DNA from: Phycisphaerae bacterium | GTDB lineage: Bacteria > Planctomycetota > Phycisphaerae > SM23-33 | Direction: 5' to 3' | Assembly: GCA_011050235.1 (NCBI GenBank) | Contig: DRGC01000050.1 | Span: forward strand, 1-38,788 | DNA length: 38,788 nt | In this document: positions 1 through 7,700 of the stretch, piece by piece | How positions within the stretch are numbered: the stretch's first letter is position 1 | Layout of the letters: every line of letters starts with the position of its first letter | The notes under the pieces: generated by a model | The model's database searches: none | Told to the model about the DNA's origin: nothing | What the model saw: the letters and a program-made list of their open reading frames with translations, nothing else | Made by a program: the position numbers and the translations under genes

Positions 1-7
1 CCCGCCC

Positions 8-463
8 GTGACGCCCCGCGCCCGGCCCACGCCGGCCAAGGCCGTCGCTAAACCCGTCGCCAAGGCCGCCCCCGCCCGCACTGCAGCCAAAGCGAAAACA
101 CCGGCAGCGCCGGGGACCTCCAAGCCGCGCTCGCGCGCCGCGATGGCCGCCCAGCGACGCAAAGAGACCTCCCAGCGCAAGGCGGAAACCTTCCGCCAGA
201 CGCTGATCCCCATCCTGCTGACCGTGGGTCTGCTGCTTGTCGTGATAGCCATTGTCGGCCTGATGGCCGTACCCGACAACGTCGGCGATGACGAAGTCGA
301 CACGACCAACTGGGACGACGAGACCAACCCCTTCCTCGCCAAGGACTGGGTGAAGTGGGTGCTGATCGCCTCTCTGCCGGTGGCGCTGATTCTGGAGTTC
401 GGCGCCGTCCTGTTCATTCTTCAATCGCAACGCTACAAACGGCTTTTAACCCAAGAACCGTAG
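8..463 (+). CDS. Small membrane protein with basic Ala/Pro/Lys-rich N-terminus (possibly 5'-partial)
   Basis: Function not recognised. From the GTG at 8 it encodes 151 residues, but the frame is open to the window edge, so the true start may lie outside. The first ~60 residues are low-complexity Ala/Pro/Lys/Arg, resembling histone-H1-type basic tails. Two hydrophobic helices follow at about residues 66-88 and 117-138, separated by a short acidic segment (DDEVDTTNWDDE). This predicts a two-pass inner-membrane protein with a basic cytoplasmic tail that could contact DNA or phospholipid; that role is inference. The stop lies 35 bases before the pgsA-like gene, so the two are probably co-transcribed. 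Confidence 0.6.
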   Translation: MTPRARPTPAKAVAKPVAKAAPARTAAKAKTPAAPGTSKPRSRAAMAAQRRKETSQRKAETFRQTLIPILLTVGLLLVVIAIVGLMAVPDNVGDDEVDTTNWDDETNPFLAKDWVKWVLIASLPVALILEFGAVLFILQSQRYKRLLTQEP

Positions 464-498
464 GCGCTGCAGACCATCGCCGCGCCGACACATGTGCT

Positions 499-1176
499 GT
501 GATCGACACGACGCCAACATCCAAGGTCAGGACATGGCGCCTGCTGAACTGGCCGAACCGCATCAGTCTGCTGCGCCTGCTGCTGGTGGCGCCGTTTGTG
601 GTTCTATTATTGTACCAACGGGTCCTGCCGTGGGGACGCTACGCGGCGCTGGCGACATTCGTGGTCATGGGCATCTCCGACATGATCGACGGCCTGCTGG
701 CCCGCCGCCTGACCTGCCGGACTCGCCTGGGGGCGATCCTCGACCCGCTGGCCGACAAAATATCGATCGTCTGCGCGGTGATCCTGCTGTCTCACCCCAG
801 TGCGGCCGTCCCGGGCGCACAACTGCGGCGATGGCTGGTGGTGGCTGTGGTCGGCAAGGACCTGTGGGTCGTCATCGGGTTTCTGGTGGTTTATCTGGTG
901 ACCGACCACTTTCACAACCGGCCCACGTGGTCGGGCAAGGTGTGCACGGTGGGCCAGGTCGTCATGGTGGGCTTTGTGCTGCTGGCGCCGGAACTGAACC
1001 GGCTGTCGCCGGGGCTGGGCGGACGGGTCGTCGCGGGCCTCAGCGCGGTGGTGATGGGCTTGTGTATCCTGGCCGTTATCAGTTACACTCGTCTAGGACT
1101 TCGCTTCATCGCCACGGAGGGCAAGCCCCTGGAGGAAGTCGCTCCACCGGAGTTACAACCGCATGAACACGATTGA
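499..1176 (+). CDS. pgsA: CDP-alcohol phosphatidyltransferase (PgsA-like)
   Basis: Predicted integral membrane enzyme that moves a phosphatidyl group from CDP-diacylglycerol to an alcohol, most likely glycerol-3-phosphate. The family signature D-G-x2-A-R-x8-G-x3-D-x3-D is visible as DGLLARR...GAILDPLADK, followed by several hydrophobic helices. The open frame reaches back to 355, but that part overlaps the previous gene and reads as shadow sequence. The GTG at 499 gives 225 residues, a normal family length, and is preferred, although the ribosome binding site is weak. The 3' end overlaps ribBA by 14 bases, implying translational coupling. The exact alcohol acceptor (glycerol-P, serine or inositol-P) cannot be told from sequence alone. 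Confidence 0.85.
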   Translation: MIDTTPTSKVRTWRLLNWPNRISLLRLLLVAPFVVLLLYQRVLPWGRYAALATFVVMGISDMIDGLLARRLTCRTRLGAILDPLADKISIVCAVILLSHPSAAVPGAQLRRWLVVAVVGKDLWVVIGFLVVYLVTDHFHNRPTWSGKVCTVGQVVMVGFVLLAPELNRLSPGLGGRVVAGLSAVVMGLCILAVISYTRLGLRFIATEGKPLEEVAPPELQPHEHD

Positions 1177-2392
1177 TGACATCCTGAAAGACCTCCGCGA
1201 CGGGAAGATGATCGTTCTGGTCGACGACGAGTCGCGCGAGAACGAAGGCGACCTGGTCTGCGCCGCCGAGACAATCACCGCCGAGAAGGTCAACTTCATG
1301 GCCCGTCTGGGCCGGGGGTTGATCTGCCTGACGATGACCAACGCCCGCGCCGACCGGTTGGCGCTGCCGTTGATGACGCAGGACAACACCTCGACACACG
1401 GAACAGCCTTTACGATCAAGATCGATGCCGCCACCGGCGTGACGACCGGCATCAGCGCCGCCGACCGCGCCCGGACGATCGAGGTCGCCTGCCGCGACCA
1501 GACCGAGCCGACCGACCTGGCCCGCCCGGGCCACGTGGATTGTCTCCGCGCCCGCGACGGCGGGGTGCTGGTCCGCGCAGGGCAGACCGAAGGCTCGGTG
1601 GACCTGGCGCGCCTGGCGGGGCTCAAGCCCATGGGCGTGATCTGCGAGGTCATGAACGACGACGGCACGATGGCCCGTCGCGACGATCTCGAGACCTTCT
1701 GCGGGACCCACAACATCAAGATGTGCTCGGTGGCCGACATCATCCGCCACCGCCTGCGGAGCGAGAAGCTCATCGAACGGGCTGTGGAAGTCGATCTATC
1801 GCTGGCGGCCGGCGACTTTCACCTGATCGCCTACACCTCCGTCGTCGATCCCGAGCCGCACATCGCCCTGTGCTATGGTGGAATCGGCAAGCTCGACGAC
1901 ACGGGCCGGCCCATCATCCACGACGAGCCGGTGCTGGTACGCGTTCACAGCGAGTGTTTCACCGGCGACGTGCTCGAGTCGCTCCGATGCGACTGCGGCG
2001 CCCAGCTCAACACCGCCTTGCAGCGCGTGGTTGCCGCCGGCAAGGGCGCGGTGGTCTACGTCCGCCAGGAGGGGCGCGGCATCGGTCTGATCAACAAGCT
2101 GCGGGCCTACAAGCTCCAAGTCGAACACGGCATGGACACCGTCGACGCCAACGTGCATCTGGGCTTCGAGGCGGACCGGCGCGATTACGGCATCGGCAAC
2201 CAGATCCTCCGCGACCTGGGGCTGACCCAACTGCGAGTGATGACCAACAACCCGCGCAAGATTTACGGCCTGGAGGGCTTTGGGCTGAAGATCATCGAGC
2301 GCGTGCCGCTGATCATCCCCCCCCACGACGGGAACCGCGACTATCTCCAAACCAAGAAGGACAAGCTCGGGCACTTGCTCGACGATGTCTAA
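1163..2392 (+). CDS. ribBA: Bifunctional 3,4-dihydroxy-2-butanone-4-phosphate synthase / GTP cyclohydrolase II
   Basis: Supplies both precursors of riboflavin: the N-terminal domain (about 1-200) converts ribulose-5-phosphate to dihydroxybutanone phosphate, and the C-terminal domain (about 205-400) opens GTP. Visible motifs are DDESRENEGD (21-30, with the metal-binding Glu at 26), TTGISAADR, and in the cyclohydrolase half the zinc cysteines C265, C276 and C278 (SECFTGDV...RCDCGA) plus RQEGRGIGL (301-309). The length of 409 is typical. One oddity: the segment that reads GHTEA in E. coli RibB, where His153 binds the metal, reads GQTEG here (Gln141). The gene overlaps the end of the pgsA-like gene by 14 bases; the GH4 gene follows after 37 bases. 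Confidence 0.96.
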   Translation: MNTIDDILKDLRDGKMIVLVDDESRENEGDLVCAAETITAEKVNFMARLGRGLICLTMTNARADRLALPLMTQDNTSTHGTAFTIKIDAATGVTTGISAADRARTIEVACRDQTEPTDLARPGHVDCLRARDGGVLVRAGQTEGSVDLARLAGLKPMGVICEVMNDDGTMARRDDLETFCGTHNIKMCSVADIIRHRLRSEKLIERAVEVDLSLAAGDFHLIAYTSVVDPEPHIALCYGGIGKLDDTGRPIIHDEPVLVRVHSECFTGDVLESLRCDCGAQLNTALQRVVAAGKGAVVYVRQEGRGIGLINKLRAYKLQVEHGMDTVDANVHLGFEADRRDYGIGNQILRDLGLTQLRVMTNNPRKIYGLEGFGLKIIERVPLIIPPHDGNRDYLQTKKDKLGHLLDDV

Positions 2393-2429
2393 CCCCTCGT
2401 TCGCCGCACCCCCCGAACAAGGAACCGCC

Positions 2430-3767
2430 ATGCCCAAGATTGCGTTCATGGGAGCCGGCAGTTGTGTCTTCGCCAAGAGCGTTCTCGGCGATTCGATGTG
2501 CACCCTCGCTCTGCAGGATTCGCACATCGCTCTGTACGACACCGATGCGACCCGCCTGCGCGAGTCGGCCCGGATGCTGAGAGCGATCAACAAGAACATC
2601 AACAAGGGACGCGCCAAGATCACATCGCATTGCGGCGTGCGCGAGCGGCGGGCGGCCTTGCGCGACGCGACCTATGTCATCAACGCCGTTCAGATCGGCG
2701 GGTACAAGCCCTCGACCGTGATCGATTTCGAGATCCCCCGCAAGTACGGCCTGCTGCAGACGATCGGGGATACGGCCGGGATCGGCGGGATCTTCCGCAC
2801 GCTGCGGACCGTGCCGGTCATGCTGGATTTCGCCTGCGACATGCAGGCTGTCTGCCCCGACGCCTGGATGCTCAACTACACCAACCCGCAGGGCTCGCTG
2901 GTGACGGCGATGAGCTTGGCGACGGACCTGAAGATCGTGGGCCTGTGTCACTCGGTGCAGTGCTGTGCGGCCGGGCTGCTGGGCAACCTCGGCATGCTCG
3001 ACGACGTCGAGAAGCTGCAGTGGCAGGTGGCGGGCATCAACCACCAGAGCTGGCTGCTGGAAGTCACCGACGGCGGCAAGGACTTGTATCCCGAGGCCAA
3101 GCGCCGCGCGAAGAAACTCCTCCGCCAATGCCGCAAGAAAGGGGCCGAGAAGAACTGGGATATGGTCCGCCTGGAGCTGATGCTGCGGTTCGGCTATTAC
3201 GTCTCCGAAAGCTCCGAGCACACGGCCGAGTACATGCCCTACTGGATCAAGCGCCAGTACCCCGAGCTGATCGAGGAGTTCAACGTCCCCATCGACGAGT
3301 ACCTCCGCCGCTGCGAAAGCCAGATCGCCTGGTGGAACAAGCAGAGCAAGGACCTCGTCAAGAACCCCAACCTCAGCCACACCCGCAGCGCCGAGTACGC
3401 CTCGTACATTATGGAGGCCATGGAGACGGACGTCCCGGCCCGCATCGGCGGCAACGTGATGAACACGGGCCTGATCACCAACCTGCCCAGCGAGGTCGCC
3501 GTCGAAGTGCCCTGCATGGTCGACCGCAACGGCGTGCAAGGATGCTACGTGGGCGACCTGCCGCCCCAGTGCGCAGCCCTGACGCGGACGTTCGCCAATG
3601 TGCACATTCTGGCCGCTCGGGCGGCCGTGACGCGCAAGAAAGAACACGTCTACCACGCCGCCATGATGGACCCCCACACCGCCGCCGAGCTGAGCCTGGA
3701 CGATATCGTCAAGATGTGCGACGACCTGTTCGAGGCCCATGGTAAAATGATGCCCGAGTATACGTAG
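2430..3767 (+). CDS. Glycoside hydrolase family 4 (alpha-galactosidase/alpha-glucosidase, MelA-like)
   Basis: Cytoplasmic NAD- and Mn-dependent glycosidase of 445 residues. The N-terminal dinucleotide loop (MGAGSCVF, 7-14), NYTNP (149-153), GLCHSVQ (171-177, with the metal-binding Cys173) and GINHQSW (202-208, metal His205) are GH4 hallmarks. The GLCHSVQ form resembles MelA-type alpha-galactosidases more than 6-phospho-glucosidases, so an unphosphorylated alpha-galactoside is the likelier substrate; galK lies elsewhere in the window. The ATG at 2430 is preferred over an upstream in-frame ATG at 2385 because it follows an AAGGA ribosome site and begins directly with the Rossmann strand; the upstream ATG would also overlap ribBA. 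Confidence 0.88.
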   Translation: MPKIAFMGAGSCVFAKSVLGDSMCTLALQDSHIALYDTDATRLRESARMLRAINKNINKGRAKITSHCGVRERRAALRDATYVINAVQIGGYKPSTVIDFEIPRKYGLLQTIGDTAGIGGIFRTLRTVPVMLDFACDMQAVCPDAWMLNYTNPQGSLVTAMSLATDLKIVGLCHSVQCCAAGLLGNLGMLDDVEKLQWQVAGINHQSWLLEVTDGGKDLYPEAKRRAKKLLRQCRKKGAEKNWDMVRLELMLRFGYYVSESSEHTAEYMPYWIKRQYPELIEEFNVPIDEYLRRCESQIAWWNKQSKDLVKNPNLSHTRSAEYASYIMEAMETDVPARIGGNVMNTGLITNLPSEVAVEVPCMVDRNGVQGCYVGDLPPQCAALTRTFANVHILAARAAVTRKKEHVYHAAMMDPHTAAELSLDDIVKMCDDLFEAHGKMMPEYT

Positions 3768-3790
3768 GCCGAGATGGAAGCGATGAACGG

Positions 3791-4507
3791 ATGAACAGCA
3801 ACGAACTCGCGGTGTTGTGCTGGTTGGCGCTGTCTACGGGGGTCGTGCACACGCTGATCGGCGCCGATCATTACGTGCCGTTTATCGCGATGAGCAAGGC
3901 TCGGCATTGGTCGCTGACGCGGACGCTGGCGATTACGGCCCTGTGCGGCGTGGGCCACGTTCTATCCTCGATTGTGCTTGGCGTGATCGGCATCGCCGCC
4001 GGGATTGCGATTTCGAAAATTGACGGTATCGAAGGCACGCGCGGCGCGTGGGCGGCATGGCTGATGATCGCCTTCGGCGCCGTTTACGCCCTGTGGGGGC
4101 TCAAGCGGGCCTGGTCCGGCAAGACGCACACGCACGGCCACCTCCACAGTGACGGTGATCCCCACCAGCATGAGCACAGCCACAGGGGCGACCACACGCA
4201 CGTCCACAGCGAGGGCGCCAGGAAATCCATCACGCCGTGGGTGCTGTTCGTAATCTTCATCTTTGGCCCCTGCGAAGTGTTGATCCCCGAAGTGATGTAC
4301 CCGGCAGCCAAAGGCAGCGCCTGGGGCGTGGCGTTGGTGGCGGCCATCTTTGGGGCGGCAACGATCACCACGATGCTGGCGACGGTGGCCATCGGTGCGT
4401 TCGGATTGAAGCAGGTCCGCTTTGGCTTCCTCGAGCGATACGCCCACGTTGTCGCCGGGACCATGATCGCCATCGGAGGGCTGGCGATTCAGTTCCTGGG
4501 CCTCTAG
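3791..4507 (+). CDS. NicO/UreH-like metal permease with histidine-rich cytoplasmic loop
   Basis: Predicted polytopic inner-membrane protein of 238 residues. The first helix carries HTLIGADHYVPF (21-32), the histidine/aspartate signature of the nickel/cobalt permease and UreH-like superfamily. Five to six hydrophobic helices are visible. The central loop (about 113-145) is dominated by His and Asp (HTHGHLHSDGDPHQHEHSH), a usual metal-chelating loop in RcnA/NicO exporters and in nickel uptake proteins. The second half carries FGPCEVLIPEVMYP, a repeated family motif. The metal and the direction of transport cannot be read from sequence. It is convergent with the phosphorylase gene, with only 19 bases between stops. 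Confidence 0.75.
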   Translation: MNSNELAVLCWLALSTGVVHTLIGADHYVPFIAMSKARHWSLTRTLAITALCGVGHVLSSIVLGVIGIAAGIAISKIDGIEGTRGAWAAWLMIAFGAVYALWGLKRAWSGKTHTHGHLHSDGDPHQHEHSHRGDHTHVHSEGARKSITPWVLFVIFIFGPCEVLIPEVMYPAAKGSAWGVALVAAIFGAATITTMLATVAIGAFGLKQVRFGFLERYAHVVAGTMIAIGGLAIQFLGL

Positions 4508-4526
4508 AGATGCCCGGCTGGGCGCC

Positions 4527-5411
4527 TCAGGCGTCCGAGCCGTTGGCGAACCATTTGCGCCAGTCGCTGGACAGGTCGTAAGCGTCGATCTGGCCCGCCA
4601 TCGGCTGATCGCACCCGCAGCGTGGGCTATCGGCGCCGGCGGCCTGGGCCATTTTGTCGACGACCGCCCCCATCGACCCCAGCGAGCGGGCCAGCCGCTG
4701 GGCTTCGTCGATTTCGGTCAGCCCGCCGAACAGCCCGCCCGATGCGAACGGGCGATGCCGGCTACCTGTCTCGGCGTAGTTGACCACGTACAGGATCGCT
4801 GCGTAGCACATCTGAAGTTCCTTGGCCAGGAACACCTCCGGAACGAACGTGTGGGTGACGTAGTCGATCCCCACGTGCGCCAGGATCCGGATCTCCGACC
4901 GCGTCTCCATCCGCGGGCCCTCCGAGACCGCCGCGGCGCCGCCGTCGTGATAGTGCAGGCCCAGATCGTGCAGCACCTCGGCCGCCACGTGACGCAGCGC
5001 CGGACAGAACACTGGGAACGGCCGCAGGAACCCAAGCGGTGATTCCTCGAAGAACGTCCCCTCGCGCTGGGTCGTGCGGTCCGCCACGTCGCTGAGAACG
5101 ATCAAATCGCCCACAGCCACGTCGTGCGTGATCGCCCCGCCCGGGCCCCATGCCAGAATACTATCCACCCCCATATCCTTCAGCGCGAACAGATTCGCCC
5201 GGTTGTTAATGTCGCGCGGCGTCATCTTCCGCATGCCGGTCCCGTGGCGCGGCAGCAGATAGTAGGGGCAGTCGCGATCGTCGACCAGGAAGATCTCGTG
5301 GCTGTCGCCGAACGGCGTCGATCTGGGGGCGACGCGGCGATCCTGGCCGCATAGGGGTCCCCACTGCCGATAAATCTCTCCTCCAGCAATGCAGGCGAAA
5401 CGAACGTCCAT
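4527..5411 (-). CDS. Purine nucleoside / methylthionucleoside phosphorylase (MTAP family)
   Basis: Cytoplasmic phosphorylase of 294 residues, PNP/MTAP superfamily type. Family motifs visible are the phosphate-site segment PRHGTGMRKMTPRDINNRANL (from residue 54), EGPRMETRSE (164-173) and the helix VPEVFLAKELQMCYA (190-204). Human MTAP has ATDYD here, with two aspartates (220 and 222) that hold the adenine amino group. This protein reads VVNYA (209-213), so they are Asn211 and Ala213. That favours a 6-oxopurine base (inosine, guanosine or methylthioinosine) over methylthioadenosine; this is inference. The PHE(I)N motif is also altered to PRDIN. It is transcribed alone, from a good promoter at 5485-5513. 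Confidence 0.85.
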   Translation of the reverse strand: MDVRFACIAGGEIYRQWGPLCGQDRRVAPRSTPFGDSHEIFLVDDRDCPYYLLPRHGTGMRKMTPRDINNRANLFALKDMGVDSILAWGPGGAITHDVAVGDLIVLSDVADRTTQREGTFFEESPLGFLRPFPVFCPALRHVAAEVLHDLGLHYHDGGAAAVSEGPRMETRSEIRILAHVGIDYVTHTFVPEVFLAKELQMCYAAILYVVNYAETGSRHRPFASGGLFGGLTEIDEAQRLARSLGSMGAVVDKMAQAAGADSPRCGCDQPMAGQIDAYDLSSDWRKWFANGSDA

Positions 5412-5484
5412 GCTCCGGCTCCTTCCGACAACATTTCCGGCGGCGACAAGAAGGCCTCAATGGCAGCAATGCCGCCGCGGGAGG

Positions 5485-5513
5485 ATTATGTGGTCACCGG
5501 CAAGAGATTTCAA
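5485..5513 (-). promoter_or_regulatory. Sigma-70-type promoter for the MTAP-family phosphorylase
   Basis: On the minus strand TTGAAA (5513-5508) is separated by 17 bases from CATAAT (5490-5485). The predicted transcript begins near 5478, giving a leader of about 67 bases. Confidence 0.5.
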
Positions 5514-5610
5514 GAGCCCCTTTTGAGCGTGTTGCGTTGGCCCATAGCGCCGGCAGGCGGAGCTACATGACATTGCCCACGGCTCTGGACAACAGGATCA
5601 TGCAATGATT

Positions 5611-5701
5611 GGGTGCCACGCTTTTGCGTTGTGTGCAAAAGCGTGCAGGGCCCTAGAAACGCACGCTTCTGCGAGTCCCGACGTACGTCGGGATGGCACC
5701 C
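5611..5701. repeat. MITE/REP-like double-hairpin element with GGGTGCC terminal inverted repeats
   Basis: This 91-base element ends in GGGTGCC (5611-5617) and GGCACCC (5695-5701). Inside are a perfect 11-bp hairpin, CACGCTTTTGC (5617-5627) with GCAAAAGCGTG (5635-5645), and a palindrome centred on CCCGACGTACGTCGGG (5677-5692). It occupies the middle of the 320-base gap between two minus-strand genes (5412-5731). Apart from the phosphorylase promoter, nothing else recognisable is in that gap. The hairpins could end dciA transcription, but there is no T-run. No transposase is near, so it is either non-autonomous or a REP unit. Confidence 0.65.
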
Positions 5702-5731
5702 CGCCGGAGCTATGGGATATCGGAATCTGCT

Positions 5732-6124
5732 TTAGCTGAACCCGTAACGCCGGCTGCCGGTCTCGGCGTCGACGGTGTAGAACTGCCCCGGCACGAGGCG
5801 GATCTTGTTGATCGCCTCCGGGCAGCGGGCCCGGATTTCCTTCAACAGCCCGCCCGTCAGCAACGTCTGGAGATTGAACCGGTGTGCGGCTGAATCGACC
5901 ATGACCGTCAGCACCCCGCGATAGAAACCCTCCAGGGCGGTGTGGTCGCGCAGCTCGGGCGGGATCAGCTCGTCCCACACCTCGCTGAGCTTGCCCAGTT
6001 GGCGCGCACGCTTGCCCAGCGTGTGTTTCATCAGATTTCCGAGCGGCTGGGCCAGCGGGGCCGCCCTCAGGGGCCGTTGCCGTCTTTGCCAGATCGCTTG
6101 GAGTTGGGCGTCGTCCATGACCAT
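5732..6124 (-). CDS. dciA: DciA-like DUF721 protein (replicative helicase loader)
   Basis: 130 residues matching the DUF721/DciA pattern: a helical basic N-terminus, then the compact domain with LSEVWDELIPPELRDHTALEGFYRGVLTVMVDSAAHRFNL (split here around residue 60; the core is W-x-x-L-I-P-P-E and L-x-V-x-V-D-S-A-x-x-R). DciA proteins recruit the DnaB helicase in bacteria lacking DnaC/DnaI. The position downstream of dnaN on the same strand fits this role and resembles the dnaN-recF-DUF721 neighbourhoods of other bacteria, though recF is absent here. Two close ATGs (6124 and 6118) are possible starts. A terminator separates it from dnaN, and it has its own promoter candidate. Confidence 0.82.
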   Translation of the reverse strand: MVMDDAQLQAIWQRRQRPLRAAPLAQPLGNLMKHTLGKRARQLGKLSEVWDELIPPELRDHTALEGFYRGVLTVMVDSAAHRFNLQTLLTGGLLKEIRARCPEAINKIRLVPGQFYTVDAETGSRRYGFS

Positions 6125-6183
6125 TCCGTATCCGGCGCCGAGCCAGCCTGGTGAATCCGTCAGCCGACGACCCGAATGCGCAG

Positions 6184-6213
6184 ACTCTACATATAGTTCA
6201 TCGACGAGATCAA
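6184..6213 (-). promoter_or_regulatory. Candidate promoter for dciA
   Basis: On the minus strand TTGATC (6213-6208) is separated by 18 bases from TAGAGT (6189-6184). It lies between the dnaN terminator and dciA, so it would give dciA independent expression. The match is moderate. Confidence 0.35.
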
Positions 6214-6262
6214 ACGAATTCCCCCAGCCTCGCTGACGGCCGTTGCGGCCCGGGCGACGCAG

Positions 6263-6293
6263 AAAAAAGGGCGCCGCGTCACGCGCGGCGCCC
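6263..6293 (-). terminator. Strong intrinsic terminator after dnaN
   Basis: A perfect 10-bp GC stem, GGGCGCCGCG (6269-6278) with CGCGGCGCCC (6284-6293) and a 5-base loop. On the minus strand it is followed at once by six T residues (A-run at 6263-6268). It lies 23 bases beyond the dnaN stop codon. Confidence 0.9.
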
Positions 6294-6315
6294 CTGGAGG
6301 GTTCCTATCCGCCGG

Positions 6316-7416
6316 TCAGCCCAGATCGACCGGCATGAGCACGTACACGAAATCGCTGCCCGCCCGCAGGACGGCCGGCTTGTTGGCCGCCGACAACTCG
6401 AGGGTCACCTCATCGGTCCCCACCACCCGCAGGGCCTCCAGTAGGAACGACGGGTTGAAGGCGATCTCCAATTCCGGGCCGTCGAACTTCATCGGGCAGG
6501 TCACTTCCGCCTCGCCGGCCTCGGGCGCCCGGCTGGTCAGCGTGACCTGATCACCGGCGAACGCCAGCCGAATGCCCCGAGATTCCTCGTTCGTCAGCAG
6601 CGCCGCCTGGCGAACGCGGTGTTCGAGTTGTCCGGTATTGATCGTCGCCTTGGACTGGCAGTCCTTGGGGATCACGTCCTGATACTTGGGGAAGTTCCCC
6701 TGCACCAGCGAACTCATCAGCACCGCCCGCGACGTGCGGACCATGATCTGGTTCTCGTCGATGCGGACCTCGAGCGTCTCGTCGCCGTCGGCGGCGATTC
6801 GCTGGATCAGCCCCATCAGCTTGCCCGGCACGATCGCGGTGACGTCTTTGGCGACCGCTTTGCCCAGCGAGCCCTTCACCAGCGCCAGACGGTGCGCGTC
6901 GGTGGCGGCCAGTTGCAGCTTCTTACCGGAGGCCTCCCACAGGACGCCCGAGATGGCGTAATGGCTGTGGGCCTTGGCGGTGGCGAACAGCGTCTTGCTG
7001 ATCATCTCGGCCAGCAAGGGGGCGGGCACCTTGAAGTCGCCTTTTTCGCCGAACTCGGCGACGGCCGGGAACTCGCCCGGATCGTACCCCAATATCTTGA
7101 ATCGGCTGCCGGCGCCGCGAATGACGGCCGCCTCTTTGTCCGTCTCGATGGTGAGGGATTCTTCGTCGCTGGACTCGCGGACGATGCCGCCAAACCGGTC
7201 GGCCGGGATCAGCGCCTCGCCCTCCTGCTCGATCTGCACCGCTGCGATCTGATACCGAGCGCCGGCCTCCAGGTCGGTGGCCAGGATCGTCAGCACGTCG
7301 TCCTTGGCGATAAGCTTGACGCACTGCAGAACGGGCTTGGGGGTGCGGGTGGCCACAATGCTGCCAACCAGGCCCAACGCATCCTGCAGCGCTGCTGTCT
7401 GTGCGATCACTTTCAT
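6316..7416 (-). CDS. dnaN: DNA polymerase III beta subunit (sliding clamp)
   Basis: Ring-forming processivity clamp of the replicative polymerase, 366 residues as usual. The sequence opens with MKVIAQTAALQDALGLVGSIVATRTPKPVL and contains the clamp hallmarks GGIVRESSDEE, HYAISGVLWE, AATDAHRLAL and the C-terminal YVLMPVDLG (the first motif continues only to residue 20 in each quoted part). The ATG at 7416 is chosen because AGAAGGA stands upstream at the right distance; an earlier in-frame ATG at 7452 would add a 12-residue tail not seen in the family. No dnaA, recF or gyrB is beside it, so the usual origin cluster has been broken up in this genome. A promoter and a strong terminator make it a single-gene transcript. 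Confidence 0.97.
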   Translation of the reverse strand: MKVIAQTAALQDALGLVGSIVATRTPKPVLQCVKLIAKDDVLTILATDLEAGARYQIAAVQIEQEGEALIPADRFGGIVRESSDEESLTIETDKEAAVIRGAGSRFKILGYDPGEFPAVAEFGEKGDFKVPAPLLAEMISKTLFATAKAHSHYAISGVLWEASGKKLQLAATDAHRLALVKGSLGKAVAKDVTAIVPGKLMGLIQRIAADGDETLEVRIDENQIMVRTSRAVLMSSLVQGNFPKYQDVIPKDCQSKATINTGQLEHRVRQAALLTNEESRGIRLAFAGDQVTLTSRAPEAGEAEVTCPMKFDGPELEIAFNPSFLLEALRVVGTDEVTLELSAANKPAVLRAGSDFVYVLMPVDLG

Positions 7417-7487
7417 GGCGTTTGTCCTTCTGTTGACCTGCTCACCCAACACCTACATCTTGCGACGCCGCGTCAACCTAACCACAA

Positions 7488-7516
7488 CTTATACGACCCG
7501 GCCAGAGGGGATGCAA
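7488..7516 (-). promoter_or_regulatory. Sigma-70-type promoter for dnaN
   Basis: On the minus strand TTGCAT (7516-7511) is followed after 17 bases by TATAAG (7493-7488). The predicted start near 7481 leaves a leader of about 65 bases. Confidence 0.55.
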
Positions 7517-7561
7517 GGGGACAATGGCATTTCACGGCCCCCCAGGCCGCCGGCCGCAGCG

Positions 7562-7590
7562 TTGCTCCGCCCGCCGGAGACTCGTATGAT
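7562..7590 (+). promoter_or_regulatory. Sigma-70-type promoter for the GH95 gene
   Basis: TTGCTC (7562-7567), a 17-base spacer and TATGAT (7585-7590). Transcription near 7597 would give a leader of about 104 bases. It is divergent from the dnaN promoter, about 50 bases away. Confidence 0.45.
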
Positions 7591-7700
7591 GCCGGCCGAA
7601 CGGGACAGGCCATGGACTGCCGCCGGCTGGTTCGCCCCGCCTGACCCGCGCCGCCAGCCGCGGAGAGATCCACCAACCCCCCAACGTGCCAGGACAAAGC

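Noticed and set aside
8-463. Histone-H1-like DNA-binding protein
   Set aside because: The N-terminal tail is H1-like in composition, but the rest is a two-helix membrane protein, so composition alone is not enough.
2313-3740. 475-codon minus-strand frame opposite the GH4 gene
   Set aside because: Shadow of a gene with intact GH4 motifs; no ribosome site or family motif.
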